41,885 nucleotides of DNA from Prolixibacteraceae bacterium. GTDB taxonomy: Bacteria; Bacteroidota; Bacteroidia; Bacteroidales; Prolixibacteraceae. The stretch's first letter is position 1. Every line of letters starts with the position of its first letter. Below are positions 8,210 through 15,897 of this stretch, piece after piece. The notes beneath the pieces were generated by a model. It ran no database searches. It was not told the DNA's origin and saw nothing but the letters and a program-made list of their open reading frames with translations. The stretch is from positions 1-41,885 of the forward strand of contig JANXYV010000105.1 of assembly GCA_025355875.1 (NCBI GenBank). Direction: 5' to 3'. A program made the position numbers and the translations under genes.

Positions 8210-9223
8210 CCTCAGCCAGCTGTTAACTTCCATGGCTGCAGACCTGGCATGCAAAATTGTATCATTTACCGACATGGGAGCGGTGCAGCTTCCTGCCAGA
8301 AAAATCCCTTCCTGTGAAGAAAAATTGGAAAACAGAAAGGTGTCATTCGTTTTCAGAAAACCTGAATCTTCGTATTCGATGGAGCATTTTGCTGCGGCGG
8401 TTGCAGTTCCTTTTCCGGCTTCCATACCGACGAGCAAAACCAGTAAATCGACGTTCATTTTAAGAGGCCTTCCTGAAAGGGTGTCCTCGGCTTTGATCAG
8501 CAAACTTTTATCCATTTTTTCAGCGGCTTCAGACAAGCGGCCGCGGATAAACTGGATGTCAAACTTCTCCTGTGCCTCGCGGTATAACTCCTCGAAGTGC
8601 TTGCCATACATGCGCAGATCCATATAAAAACAAAAAATTTCGGCCTCAGGCAATCGCTTTTTGAGCTCAATAGCTTGTTTTACTCCTGTGATACAGCAAA
8701 CTTTGGAACAATAATGGTTGCCCGATTTTTCGTCGCGCGAACCGACGCAATGGACAAAAGCGATGCGCTTTGGATTTTTTCCAGCTGCAACCGAAAGATC
8801 ACTACCGGGACGGAGCAGTTTCTCCAAATCAGCCGAGGTGATCACATGATCGTAAATTTTATAGCCATATTCCTCCTTGCGGCGGGCATCAAAAAGTTCG
8901 TATCCACTTGATACGACCACGGCGTCGGCCTCCAGTTTCTGCCCTCCGAAAGTTTCAATATTGAATTTTTTCTGATGCGTTTGGACGGATTTGACTTCAG
9001 TTTTTAACAAGATCGAAAAATCTCTTTCCTGACATTTATCGAACAGGGTATCTTTTATTTTCTCGGCCGGGGTGAAATCAGGAAAAAGAAAAGACCATTG
9101 ATTTAGTTTTCCACCCAACTGAGCTTCCTTTTCGATCAATGTTACCCAGTGACCAGCATCGGTCAGTGCACAGGCTGATTCCATCCCTGCGATTCCGCCA
9201 CCTATAATTACGATATGTTTCAC
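8201..9223 (-). CDS. HdrA-like FAD-binding subunit
   Basis: A flavoprotein with the Rossmann dinucleotide motif IGGGIAGMESA at residues 7-17 and the glutamate-ending strand VTLIEKE. It carries the HdrA-specific cysteine set C159, C172, C176, C177 (C-x12-C-x3-CC), known in methanogen HdrA to bind an unusual [4Fe-4S] cluster near the flavin. At 340 residues it lacks the extra C-terminal ferredoxin domains of long methanogen HdrA, resembling the short HdrA/QmoA-like forms. The frame begins with GTG (9221-9223 on the plus strand reads CAC) directly before KHIVIIGGG. Its partners HdrB and HdrC are immediately upstream. It should be the flavin branching point of the complex. Confidence 0.9.
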   Translation of the reverse strand: MKHIVIIGGGIAGMESACALTDAGHWVTLIEKEAQLGGKLNQWSFLFPDFTPAEKIKDTLFDKCQERDFSILLKTEVKSVQTHQKKFNIETFGGQKLEADAVVVSSGYELFDARRKEEYGYKIYDHVITSADLEKLLRPGSDLSVAAGKNPKRIAFVHCVGSRDEKSGNHYCSKVCCITGVKQAIELKKRLPEAEIFCFYMDLRMYGKHFEELYREAQEKFDIQFIRGRLSEAAEKMDKSLLIKAEDTLSGRPLKMNVDLLVLLVGMEAGKGTATAAAKCSIEYEDSGFLKTNDTFLFSNFSSQEGIFLAGSCTAPMSVNDTILHARSAAMEVNSWLRKQ

Positions 9224-9230
9224 AAGTTGA

Positions 9231-9258
9231 GTTCCAGGTTTAAAGTTTCAAATTCCAA
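9231..9258. repeat. Heptamer-phased RTTYCAA repeat between hdrB-like and hdrA-like genes
   Basis: Four consecutive 7-base units fit or nearly fit RTTYCAA on the plus strand (GTTCCAG, GTTTAAA, GTTTCAA, ATTCCAA). With slight drift the pattern continues to 9270 and so fills most of the 46-base gap between the two genes. The same consensus appears on the opposite strand at 39753-39773. Confidence 0.65.
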
Positions 9259-9269
9259 ATTTTCAAATT

Positions 9270-10334
9270 CTAGCATTTGCATCCCGCCATTTTCACTTGT
9301 CCGATTTGTTTTCCATCCTTTCCGGCATATTTCAGATCAGGATTGTATTCAATTCCCATTTTGTCGAGCAATGGTTCAACATCAGTCTGGTGCATTTGCA
9401 TGCCCATGTCCCACGGATCGTATCCCAAGACCAATCCGGCCATTTCTTCGTATGTCAACACAGGAATTCCCCGGCCGTTTTGACCATATGTTTTACCTTC
9501 CATTTCTTCAATCACATATTGCCAGCGGTCGAGAAACATCGGGCAGCCAGGGCAGTTGCTCGCAATAGCATCGGGACGATAGGGTTCCATGGATTCAAAT
9601 TTCTTTTTCGAATTCGAAATAGAATATCCCCGGTTAGACATGACCAGATATTGCCTGAACCCAAATCCACAGCAGTGCCGTCGTTCGGGATAATCGATCA
9701 CTTCGCCTCCCCATGATTCGATCATCCCCACCAGAACATGAGGAAATTCGGCGCCGCCAACCCCTTTGCCGGGAAACATTTTTGCATAATGACATCCAAT
9801 GTGTTCCACAATTTTCAGAGGTTTCCCGGTTTCATGGTTGGTCAAAGAATATTTTTTACGGGCAAAAATATCTTCCCTGAATTTATAAATGATATCGCTG
9901 GCGTGAGATACATTCTGAGGGATTTTGAATTCACGGCCAGTTGCTTTTTTTAGGTAATTCCTGATTTTTTCCAGCTCGTTGGGGAATTCTTTCCATGTTT
10001 CAATGATTTCGTTGTAGATACCGAATGAGGTAATGCACGAAACGGCGAGGTTCCGGTAACCAGCTTCGGTCATCAGTGCAAACTGCCTGGCCACAATGGT
10101 TTGTATGGTATCAAAAGGAACAATATCTGAGTGATATCCAATACCGGAGCAGGTGGTGTGATGCGGATTTTCAAAAATATCCTTGTTCAATTCTGCCCGC
10201 AGAATTTTCAGGAAGGTTTGTTCAGATCCAGGGAAAAAGTTTTGACGGATACAGCTTCGAACATAAAAGTAATGATCGTCAGCGATCTCTTTCTGATAAT
10301 CCTTCCAGATTTTTTGTTTGCCTTCGTTTTGCAT
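9270..10334 (-). CDS. HdrB-like CCG-domain subunit
   Basis: This 354-residue protein has the cysteine pattern of HdrB. The C-terminal CCG motif is complete: the cysteine of EHIGCHYAKM, then RRHCCGFGFR and NCPGCPMF. The N-terminal one is reduced (TTCSGIGYH and AVSCITSFG), so only one of the two non-cubane cluster sites may be intact, or the first is variant. In methanogens HdrB reduces the CoM-CoB heterodisulfide; Bacteroidota are not known to make these thiols, so another disulfide or electron acceptor must be used. It starts inside the stop of the HdrC-like gene (TAATG). The tail has several Met/Cys and ends with CKC. Confidence 0.88.
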   Translation of the reverse strand: MQNEGKQKIWKDYQKEIADDHYFYVRSCIRQNFFPGSEQTFLKILRAELNKDIFENPHHTTCSGIGYHSDIVPFDTIQTIVARQFALMTEAGYRNLAVSCITSFGIYNEIIETWKEFPNELEKIRNYLKKATGREFKIPQNVSHASDIIYKFREDIFARKKYSLTNHETGKPLKIVEHIGCHYAKMFPGKGVGGAEFPHVLVGMIESWGGEVIDYPERRHCCGFGFRQYLVMSNRGYSISNSKKKFESMEPYRPDAIASNCPGCPMFLDRWQYVIEEMEGKTYGQNGRGIPVLTYEEMAGLVLGYDPWDMGMQMHQTDVEPLLDKMGIEYNPDLKYAGKDGKQIGQVKMAGCKC

Positions 10335-11041
10335 TAGGGTCGATTGTGTTTGCCGTTGTTGGTAGTGTAGGTGTGATTGATATAGTCAGTGAATTCTTCA
10401 TCGACATCCGAAAATCCCATGCTTCTGGCTTTCAGCTTCGAAAAGTGTTCGATTTGGTCAAACCGTTCAAAACCGCCGGTGATCTCAAAAATCTGATAGA
10501 TTTCATCCAATGATTCTTTTGGTATTTTTCGTAAAGCTCCGGTTCCTTCACCGCAATAGTTTGCGTCAACCCGTTTGTAAACTTCTTTTCGGTTTTCAAA
10601 GATCCACTCTCCAACAGGGCCTTGTTCCGGATGTAATTCAGGAATCAAGTTTTCGGGAAGTATGCAGTACCCGCGGTATACAATATTTTCGCCAATCACC
10701 CGCTTGATCACCAGTTGCTGTCTGCCTTTCTCGGATTCGGTAAAGAACCCAAGTTCCTGCGATAGGGACCGTAGTGCCATGATGATCAGACCGGTGCAAT
10801 TGCCACGCGGACAGCGTGTTTTGCACGACATACATTCTCCGCAGTACCAGATTGCATCGCTCTTCAGTAATTCTTCGATTTGGGATTCATCTTTGGATTG
10901 AACGATTCCGGCAATCATACGCGGATCGTAATCGTAGAATTCGGCCGCTGGGCAAATAGCCGTACAGATTCCGCAATTCATACATGAATTTAGTCCTTCT
11001 TCAAAGCGGATATCCTGGGTAAGTTGCTCGTATAGTTGCAT
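10334..11041 (-). CDS. HdrC-like iron-sulfur subunit
   Basis: First gene of the Hdr-like operon. Starting at 11041 gives 235 residues with two [4Fe-4S] motifs, C20-C23-C26-C30 (SCMNCGICTAIC) and C67-C70-C73-C77 (YCGECMSCKTRCPRG), followed by a helical C-terminal region longer than in minimal HdrC. An in-frame ATG at 11068 exists, but it overlaps a perfect -7 promoter element, so 11041 is favoured. Its stop overlaps the HdrB-like start as TAATG, a sign of tight coupling and of a stable HdrBC pair. It should transfer electrons between the HdrA flavin and the HdrB CCG site. Confidence 0.9.
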   Translation of the reverse strand: MQLYEQLTQDIRFEEGLNSCMNCGICTAICPAAEFYDYDPRMIAGIVQSKDESQIEELLKSDAIWYCGECMSCKTRCPRGNCTGLIIMALRSLSQELGFFTESEKGRQQLVIKRVIGENIVYRGYCILPENLIPELHPEQGPVGEWIFENRKEVYKRVDANYCGEGTGALRKIPKESLDEIYQIFEITGGFERFDQIEHFSKLKARSMGFSDVDEEFTDYINHTYTTNNGKHNRP

Positions 11042-11065
11042 TTTCAGTTTCGGGAATGAACAACA

Positions 11066-11073
11066 CAAAAATA
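11066..11073 (-). promoter_or_regulatory. Candidate -7 element of the Hdr-like operon
   Basis: The minus strand reads TATTTTTG, an exact TAnnTTTG match. The predicted start of transcription, six or seven bases downstream, leaves a leader of roughly 20 bases before the ATG at 11041. I found no TTTG at the usual -33 spacing. Confidence 0.4.
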
Positions 11074-11162
11074 CTTTTTCAAAGAAGCTTCAGGCTTAGC
11101 GCAAAATCTTATTTTGGATAAGCATTTGTGCGTATTTCAGGAGAAATGGTCTTTTTTTGATT

Positions 11163-12272
11163 TTATCGGAATCCTTTGTTCAGGTTTATGGCTACTGATA
11201 ACAAATTGGTCGAACCGGCCAGATGGTAACGTGCTGATCCGTAGCTGAATTGGAAACGTGAGATTCGGACTCCAAATCCCCACGAAAATCCGACGGTCGA
11301 CATTTTGGCATCAAGACGAAGTTCCTGTCTGATCTGGTAGTTGTACCCGGCCCGGATGGTAAAGTTGGGTGAAGGAAGCAGTTCAACTCCCAAAACCATA
11401 TGCCGCATAAATTTCTTGGTGAATGGATCCTCTTTATAAACGGTTGTTGTACCTGAATTATCTTCAACTGGTTTTGCAAGATTCCATTTTTGAAGATGTT
11501 GCACGGTTGCAGCAAAACGGATTGGGGCATGAAGTAGCTTTTTTGAAACCCCGAACTGAAGATCGAACGGAATGGGTTCGCGGCTGGCACCGTCGTAGTA
11601 GGTTGTAATCTGCGAACCGATATTTTTAGCCACCAATGCCACCACCGTATTTGAGTTTCCACTGATATAGCTAACTCCAAGATCGGCAGCCAAGCCAATT
11701 GACTGATAGCTTTCAAAAGATGAAAGTATCGGTTTAAGATTAATTCCGTACGTCAGCCTTTTTTTTCCCTGAACAACCACCGAATCCAAAGCATTTGTAC
11801 TTGTGGAATCAGGCAAAGCCCTTTCTTTTTTAATTTTCCCCCATTTAAATTCGTTTGACCAGATGATGTTTAACGCATATTCGGCTGCATTGAATGTCGC
11901 CCCGGTCTGCTGGCCGTTTGGCAGGGCTTCGATGAAACTTCCATAGTTGATGTACTGCATCCCGACTGCAAAATTGCCGGGAAGTGGAGTGCCAAAAGAA
12001 TAAGTAGCATATCCATAGTTGATTCCCGCAAAATAGTCAACATAATTCAGGGCAAGCAGATTCTTCATTTGTGGCCTCAGCAGGGATGGGTTGTTGAACG
12101 AAACATTCAAATCGAGCGAATCGCCAAGCGCTACCTGATTTCCACCCAAAGCAGCCATCCTGGCCGAATTGGTCAGGTTCAGGAAATCGTAGGTTGCTTC
12201 GCCACCAATCTGGCCAAAAACTTTAGGATATATGAGTGCCTGAAGGAGAATCAGAATAAAAAGTTTGCGCAT
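11163..12272 (-). CDS. porQ: Type IX secretion system protein PorQ
   Basis: A 369-residue outer-membrane beta-barrel protein with a signal peptide ending near residue 20 (VFGQ). The mature N-terminus GGEATYDFLNLTNSARMAALGGNQVAL and the segment YVDYFAGINYGYATYSF match the PorQ family, which contributes to the type IX secretion/attachment machinery at the cell surface. C-terminal repeated strands (TIRAGYNYQIRQEL, GFSWGFGVRISRFQFSYGSARY) fit a barrel. It lies 46 bases downstream of the DoxX-type gene on the same strand and may share its transcript. PorQ implies that other parts of the secretion system and proteins with type IX sorting domains exist elsewhere in the genome. Confidence 0.85.
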   Translation of the reverse strand: MRKLFILILLQALIYPKVFGQIGGEATYDFLNLTNSARMAALGGNQVALGDSLDLNVSFNNPSLLRPQMKNLLALNYVDYFAGINYGYATYSFGTPLPGNFAVGMQYINYGSFIEALPNGQQTGATFNAAEYALNIIWSNEFKWGKIKKERALPDSTSTNALDSVVVQGKKRLTYGINLKPILSSFESYQSIGLAADLGVSYISGNSNTVVALVAKNIGSQITTYYDGASREPIPFDLQFGVSKKLLHAPIRFAATVQHLQKWNLAKPVEDNSGTTTVYKEDPFTKKFMRHMVLGVELLPSPNFTIRAGYNYQIRQELRLDAKMSTVGFSWGFGVRISRFQFSYGSARYHLAGSTNLLSVAINLNKGFR

Positions 12273-12318
12273 AATTTTCTATGGGTTCGGCTTTCTTACG
12301 AACGGTAAAAGATTGGTT

Positions 12319-13434
12319 TTAGTATTGTTCCAGTTCTTCAGGTTTGGGAATATCGTTATAATGGTATTTTTTCAGAATGGTTCCTTTTTTCAGGACGATT
12401 AGCCCTGGGTTGGATCGGACAATGGTTTTCAGCGCGATTTCGTCGGTGTTGAAAAAATCGAAATGAACTCCTGTTTCATTTTTAATTGCCTCGAAACTAT
12501 CGGGCGATGTTGAGGTCAGTAAAATGAAATTATAACCTTTCCGTTTCGCCTCCACAGACAATGCTGCCAGCTTTTTCAGGCCTTCCCTGTTGGATTTCTG
12601 AAGGTTATACGCAATGGCCATGAATGTGTATTTCTCGTCGTAGAGAAAAAAGTCCTTGATATCTTCCCCTTCCGGAGTTTCAATCCGGAAGTCATGAATA
12701 GGTGGCGTATATCCTTTTTGGATCAGTATCGGATCTTTCATCTTGACAAATTTCCAGTTCAGGGTATCCTTCCATGGATAGTTGGCTTCATTAAACTCCT
12801 GATTTTTTCCGGTTTTTATATTCTTATAGATGAATTCATTTTTGTAGATCGCTTTGGGTGCTCCGGCAGGAGTTTTCATGGCATCCGGAATGTTGACCCC
12901 AACTTTGTATGGGCTGAAATCAATAATTGGCAGATGGTTGTAGGAATAGACCACCAGATAAAAATAGAAAACCATCGTCATTGCGGTAAAAGCAACAGAA
13001 AGTAACGGACCATTTTTGCTTGCGTAGTCTTTTCTACGGATGAAAATGAAAATTGCTAAGGCAATCAAAACGATATTCTTATAAAACGTTTGCCAGTTGG
13101 TAATCACCAGCGCATCGCCAAAACAACCGCAATCGGTTACCGGATTGGTCAAGGCTAGCGCGAAAGTCAGTCCGGTGAAGAAGATCATAAAAACCAGGGT
13201 AAACCAGCTGGTAATCCGAAGAAAGAAGTTGAAAACCAGAGCAACTCCCATGATAAATTCGGAGGCCGCGAGCAAAATGCCGAGTGCAAAAGCCAGACTG
13301 GTCAGCCAGGGTATGTGGAATGCATTGAAATAGTCGGTGAATTTGTAGGTCGAACCCAGCGGATCGATTCCCTTTACAAATCCTGAAAACATAAATGTCA
13401 GTCCAAGCAGGATACGGGCGATATGTTTAAACAT
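12319..13434 (-). CDS. DoxX-type membrane protein with thioredoxin-like C-terminus (BT_3928 family)
   Basis: The first ~175 residues form a DoxX/MauE-like bundle of four or five helices, including the family-typical FMFSGFVKGIDPLGS and the cysteine pair in TDCGCFGDAL. The C-terminal ~130 residues look like a thioredoxin-fold/AhpC-like domain (TFMAIAYNLQKSN, NFILLTSTSPDSF, VRSNPGLIVLKKG) without a visible CxxC active site. This arrangement is found throughout Bacteroidota, where the gene sits next to DUF1599. A role in periplasmic redox or quinone-linked electron transfer is plausible but unproved. It follows the DUF1599 gene by five bases, so the two are co-transcribed. Confidence 0.75.
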   Translation of the reverse strand: MFKHIARILLGLTFMFSGFVKGIDPLGSTYKFTDYFNAFHIPWLTSLAFALGILLAASEFIMGVALVFNFFLRITSWFTLVFMIFFTGLTFALALTNPVTDCGCFGDALVITNWQTFYKNIVLIALAIFIFIRRKDYASKNGPLLSVAFTAMTMVFYFYLVVYSYNHLPIIDFSPYKVGVNIPDAMKTPAGAPKAIYKNEFIYKNIKTGKNQEFNEANYPWKDTLNWKFVKMKDPILIQKGYTPPIHDFRIETPEGEDIKDFFLYDEKYTFMAIAYNLQKSNREGLKKLAALSVEAKRKGYNFILLTSTSPDSFEAIKNETGVHFDFFNTDEIALKTIVRSNPGLIVLKKGTILKKYHYNDIPKPEELEQY

Positions 13435-13439
13435 GAAGT

Positions 13440-13982
13440 TCAGTTTTTGAATTCAAGGTTAATTAACGCAAAAACAGCATAATTGATCATGTCGAGGTAG
13501 TTTGCTTCAATTCCTTCTGAAATGATGGTTTTGCCCAGGTTGTTTTCAATTTGTTTGGTACGTTTTAACTTCATCAGGATCAGGTCGGTAAATGAACTCA
13601 TCCGCATATTTCGCCAGGCTTCGTCGTAATCATGGTTTTTGGCCATCATCAGGTTTTTGGCTTCCTGAAAATGACGGAGGTACACATCCAGCGTTTCTTC
13701 AAAAGTCATGTCATCTGTTTCCGAAGTGCCTTTCTCCAATTGAACGATAGCCATGATGCAGTAATTGATGATGCCAATATATTCGGACCGAACCCCTTCG
13801 TCAATCTTGCTGATTCCCTTTTGTTCAATACTTCGGATTCGTTGAGCTTTAATATAAATCTGATCGGTCATTGAGCTGGGGCGAAGGATGCGCCATGCGA
13901 TCCCGTAATCTTTCATTTTCTTGGCAAATATATCCTGACAAACAGCGATGATCTGATCGTATTGCTGGCTTGTTTTATCCAT
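13440..13982 (-). CDS. DUF1599 domain protein
   Basis: A 180-residue soluble protein made of two similar halves: the segments KKMKDYGIAWRILRPSSMTDQIYIKAQRI and NHDYDEAWRNMRMSSFTDLILMKLKRT repeat the same pattern (D-Y-x-x-A-W-R-x-x-R-x-S-S-x-T-D), which defines DUF1599. The function is unknown; it is helical, and the paired D/Y/E residues recall MazG-like nucleotide-handling folds, which is only an impression. The start at 13982 (MDKTSQQYDQ) is chosen over 14063 because the longer frame would run across the divergent folP promoter region. A TACTTTTA element at 14006-14013 (minus strand) is one base from the -7 consensus. Confidence 0.8.
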   Translation of the reverse strand: MDKTSQQYDQIIAVCQDIFAKKMKDYGIAWRILRPSSMTDQIYIKAQRIRSIEQKGISKIDEGVRSEYIGIINYCIMAIVQLEKGTSETDDMTFEETLDVYLRHFQEAKNLMMAKNHDYDEAWRNMRMSSFTDLILMKLKRTKQIENNLGKTIISEGIEANYLDMINYAVFALINLEFKN

Positions 13983-14047
13983 AGTGAACCTCTTTTTAAG
14001 TGGCATAAAAGTATTAAATTTATGTGTATTTTGATGGCATTTTATTT

Positions 14048-14055
14048 TACTTTTG
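14048..14055 (+). promoter_or_regulatory. Candidate -7 element of folP
   Basis: TACTTTTG matches TAnnTTTG exactly, with TTTG at 14030-14033, 14 bases upstream. It lies about 37 bases before the chosen folP ATG, in the divergent gap shared with the DUF1599 gene. Confidence 0.45.
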
Positions 14056-14092
14056 CGAAACACTTGATTTTAAGCTTCCTAATTTTTACTGT

Positions 14093-14974
14093 ATGTTAAT
14101 CACTACAACTGCAACAAAATTCCTGAAACGAAAGAGTACCATTTGCCTGAACGGACAGATCATTGATTTATCGAAACCAATAGTCATGGGTATTTTGAAT
14201 GTTACTCCGGATTCGTTTTTTGATGGCGGAAGATATACCACGGAGAAAAAAATTCTGAAACGGGCAGAAGAAATTCTTGAGCAGGGTGGAACCATTATTG
14301 ATATTGGCGCTATTACCACTAAGCCAGGCACAGAAGGAATTTCGACAAAAGATGAACTTGAGCGCCTTCTTCCCGCTGTAAAGGCGGTCAAAAAAGCTTT
14401 TCCTGAATCATTTGTTTCTATCGACACCTATCGCTCGTGGGTGGCTATGACTGTCATTGAAGATTGTGGCCCATGCATCGTAAACGATGTGACTGGCGGA
14501 AATTTTGATGCCAATATGTACGATACCGTTGGCAGACTTGGAGTACCTTATGTGTTGATGCATATGCAGGGAAATCCGATGAAGATGCAGGAGAACCCTG
14601 AATATGAAGATATTATTCGCGATATCTCGATGTTCTTTACCGATTGTGTGAAAAAACTGACCAAAGCCGGAGTGAAAGATGTGATTATCGATCCGGGATT
14701 TGGCTTTGGAAAAAATATGGAACACAATTACGAACTGCTGAACCGGCTCGATTCGTTTAAGGTTTTTCAGTTGCCGCTTATGGTTGGCGTTTCCCGAAAA
14801 TCGATGATATTTAAATTGTTGGGCAATAAGCCTGAAGAAGCGCTGAATGGCACTTCGGTGGTAAATACTTTGGCGTTGATGGGTGGAACCGACATTTTAC
14901 GTGTTCATGATGTTCGGGAAGCAGTTGAAGCGGTCAGGATCTTGGATATCATCCGGTCAACTTCAACTTTGTGA
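14093..14974 (+). CDS. folP: Dihydropteroate synthase
   Basis: Joins p-aminobenzoate to the pterin pyrophosphate in folate synthesis. Started at 14093 it has 293 residues and shows MGILNVTPDSF at 32-42, SIDTYR at 109-114, NDVTGG at 131-136, MHMQG at 156-160, then DPGFGFGK and GVSRKSM. The second loop reads DIGAITTKPG at 70-79 where many enzymes have an S-T-R-P or S-S-R-P core, so the usual arginine is lysine. The longer frame from 14024 adds a Phe/Cys-rich stretch before the family start and overlaps the promoter element, so it is rejected. cdaA follows after 37 bases of heptamer-phased sequence, and both likely share a transcript. Confidence 0.93.
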   Translation: MLITTTATKFLKRKSTICLNGQIIDLSKPIVMGILNVTPDSFFDGGRYTTEKKILKRAEEILEQGGTIIDIGAITTKPGTEGISTKDELERLLPAVKAVKKAFPESFVSIDTYRSWVAMTVIEDCGPCIVNDVTGGNFDANMYDTVGRLGVPYVLMHMQGNPMKMQENPEYEDIIRDISMFFTDCVKKLTKAGVKDVIIDPGFGFGKNMEHNYELLNRLDSFKVFQLPLMVGVSRKSMIFKLLGNKPEEALNGTSVVNTLALMGGTDILRVHDVREAVEAVRILDIIRSTSTL

Positions 14975-14977
14975 GTT

Positions 14978-15012
14978 TATACTGTTTCCTCTTTACTTTT
15001 TACTTTTTCAAA
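14978..15012. repeat. Heptamer-phased sequence between folP and cdaA
   Basis: Five successive 7-base units (TATACTG, TTTCCTC, TTTACTT twice, TTTCAAA) fill the gap between the folP stop and the cdaA ATG, the last unit ending on the A of the ATG. Confidence 0.55.
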
Positions 15013-15800
15013 TGACTCTCTTTATAACCCTTCGTGCTTTAGATGTAATTGATATTCTGTTGGTTGCATTTCTGTTGTTCCAGATGTACCGTATTATCAA
15101 AGGCACGGTGGCCTTCAGTATATTTATTGGTTTTTTCTTGGTTTATGTAGCCTGGTTAGTGATAAAAGCCATGAATATGGAACTTCTTAGTTCGTTGATG
15201 GGACAGTTTATCGGCGTTGGAGTGCTGGCCCTGATCGTGGTTTTTCAACAGGAAATCCGACGGTTTCTTCTGCTGATCGGAACCAATTACCAGCTTAGCC
15301 GCAGCTTTGGGTTAGAAAAACTCTTTACTTCTGAAAGGCTAAAACCTGCCACCAATCTGCAGATTAAGGAAATCATCCGGGCTTGCGACAACCTCGCACG
15401 ATCAAAAACAGGTGCATTGATTGTGATTCCGCGCAATTCCGAATTGAAAGAGATTATCCGTTCAGGCGAAAAAATTAATGCGCGGATTTCATCCGCACTG
15501 ATCGAAACCATTTTCTTTAAAAATACTCCTCTGCACGACGGGGCTATGGTCATTCTGGGAAACCGGATTGCAGCGGCCCGATGCATTCTTCCTTTAACCG
15601 AACTGCACGACCTCGACCCGAATCACGGCCTTCGGCATCGCGCTGCACTTGGGGTTTCAGAAATGACTGATGCCCTTGCAATTGTGATTTCCGAAGAAAA
15701 AGGAACCATTTCGCTGGCCATTAATGGAGAACTGATTCACAAGATTTCGCTCGTACAACTCACCACCGAGCTCGAGAAAGTAATTGTGGAAGAAGCATAG
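15012..15800 (+). CDS. cdaA: Diadenylate cyclase (c-di-AMP synthase), CdaA type
   Basis: Makes cyclic di-AMP from two ATP at the inner membrane; the signal controls potassium, osmotic and cell-wall balance. Three membrane helices occupy residues ~9-85, then the DAC domain carries LHDGAMVI (DGA at 176-178) and GLRHRAALG (RHR at 208-210), the two catalytic motifs. The total of 262 residues fits CdaA. The start at 15012 (MTLFITLRALDVIDILL) gives the standard N-terminus; an upstream in-frame ATG inside folP would overlap that gene by ~90 bases. CdaA-activating or phosphodiesterase genes are not seen in the window; adjacency to folP is a recurring Bacteroidota arrangement. Confidence 0.93.
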   Translation: MTLFITLRALDVIDILLVAFLLFQMYRIIKGTVAFSIFIGFFLVYVAWLVIKAMNMELLSSLMGQFIGVGVLALIVVFQQEIRRFLLLIGTNYQLSRSFGLEKLFTSERLKPATNLQIKEIIRACDNLARSKTGALIVIPRNSELKEIIRSGEKINARISSALIETIFFKNTPLHDGAMVILGNRIAAARCILPLTELHDLDPNHGLRHRAALGVSEMTDALAIVISEEKGTISLAINGELIHKISLVQLTTELEKVIVEEA

Positions 15801-15815
15801 AAAGTTTGGCATTCA

Positions 15816-15884
15816 GTCTTAACTGGCAGATATTCAGGCTACTTGCTAATAATGCAAACAGATGTTTTATCTGCCAATTAAGAC
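15816..15884. repeat. Long inverted repeat between convergent cdaA and ThuA genes
   Basis: Arms of 17 bases (15816-15832 and 15868-15884) are complementary except for one G-A difference that still pairs as G-U in RNA on one strand. The 35-base spacer makes it unlike a classical intrinsic terminator, and there is no T-run after it. It may still end both converging transcripts or mark a mobile element footprint. Confidence 0.6.
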
Positions 15885-15897
15885 CGTATTCCGAGAG

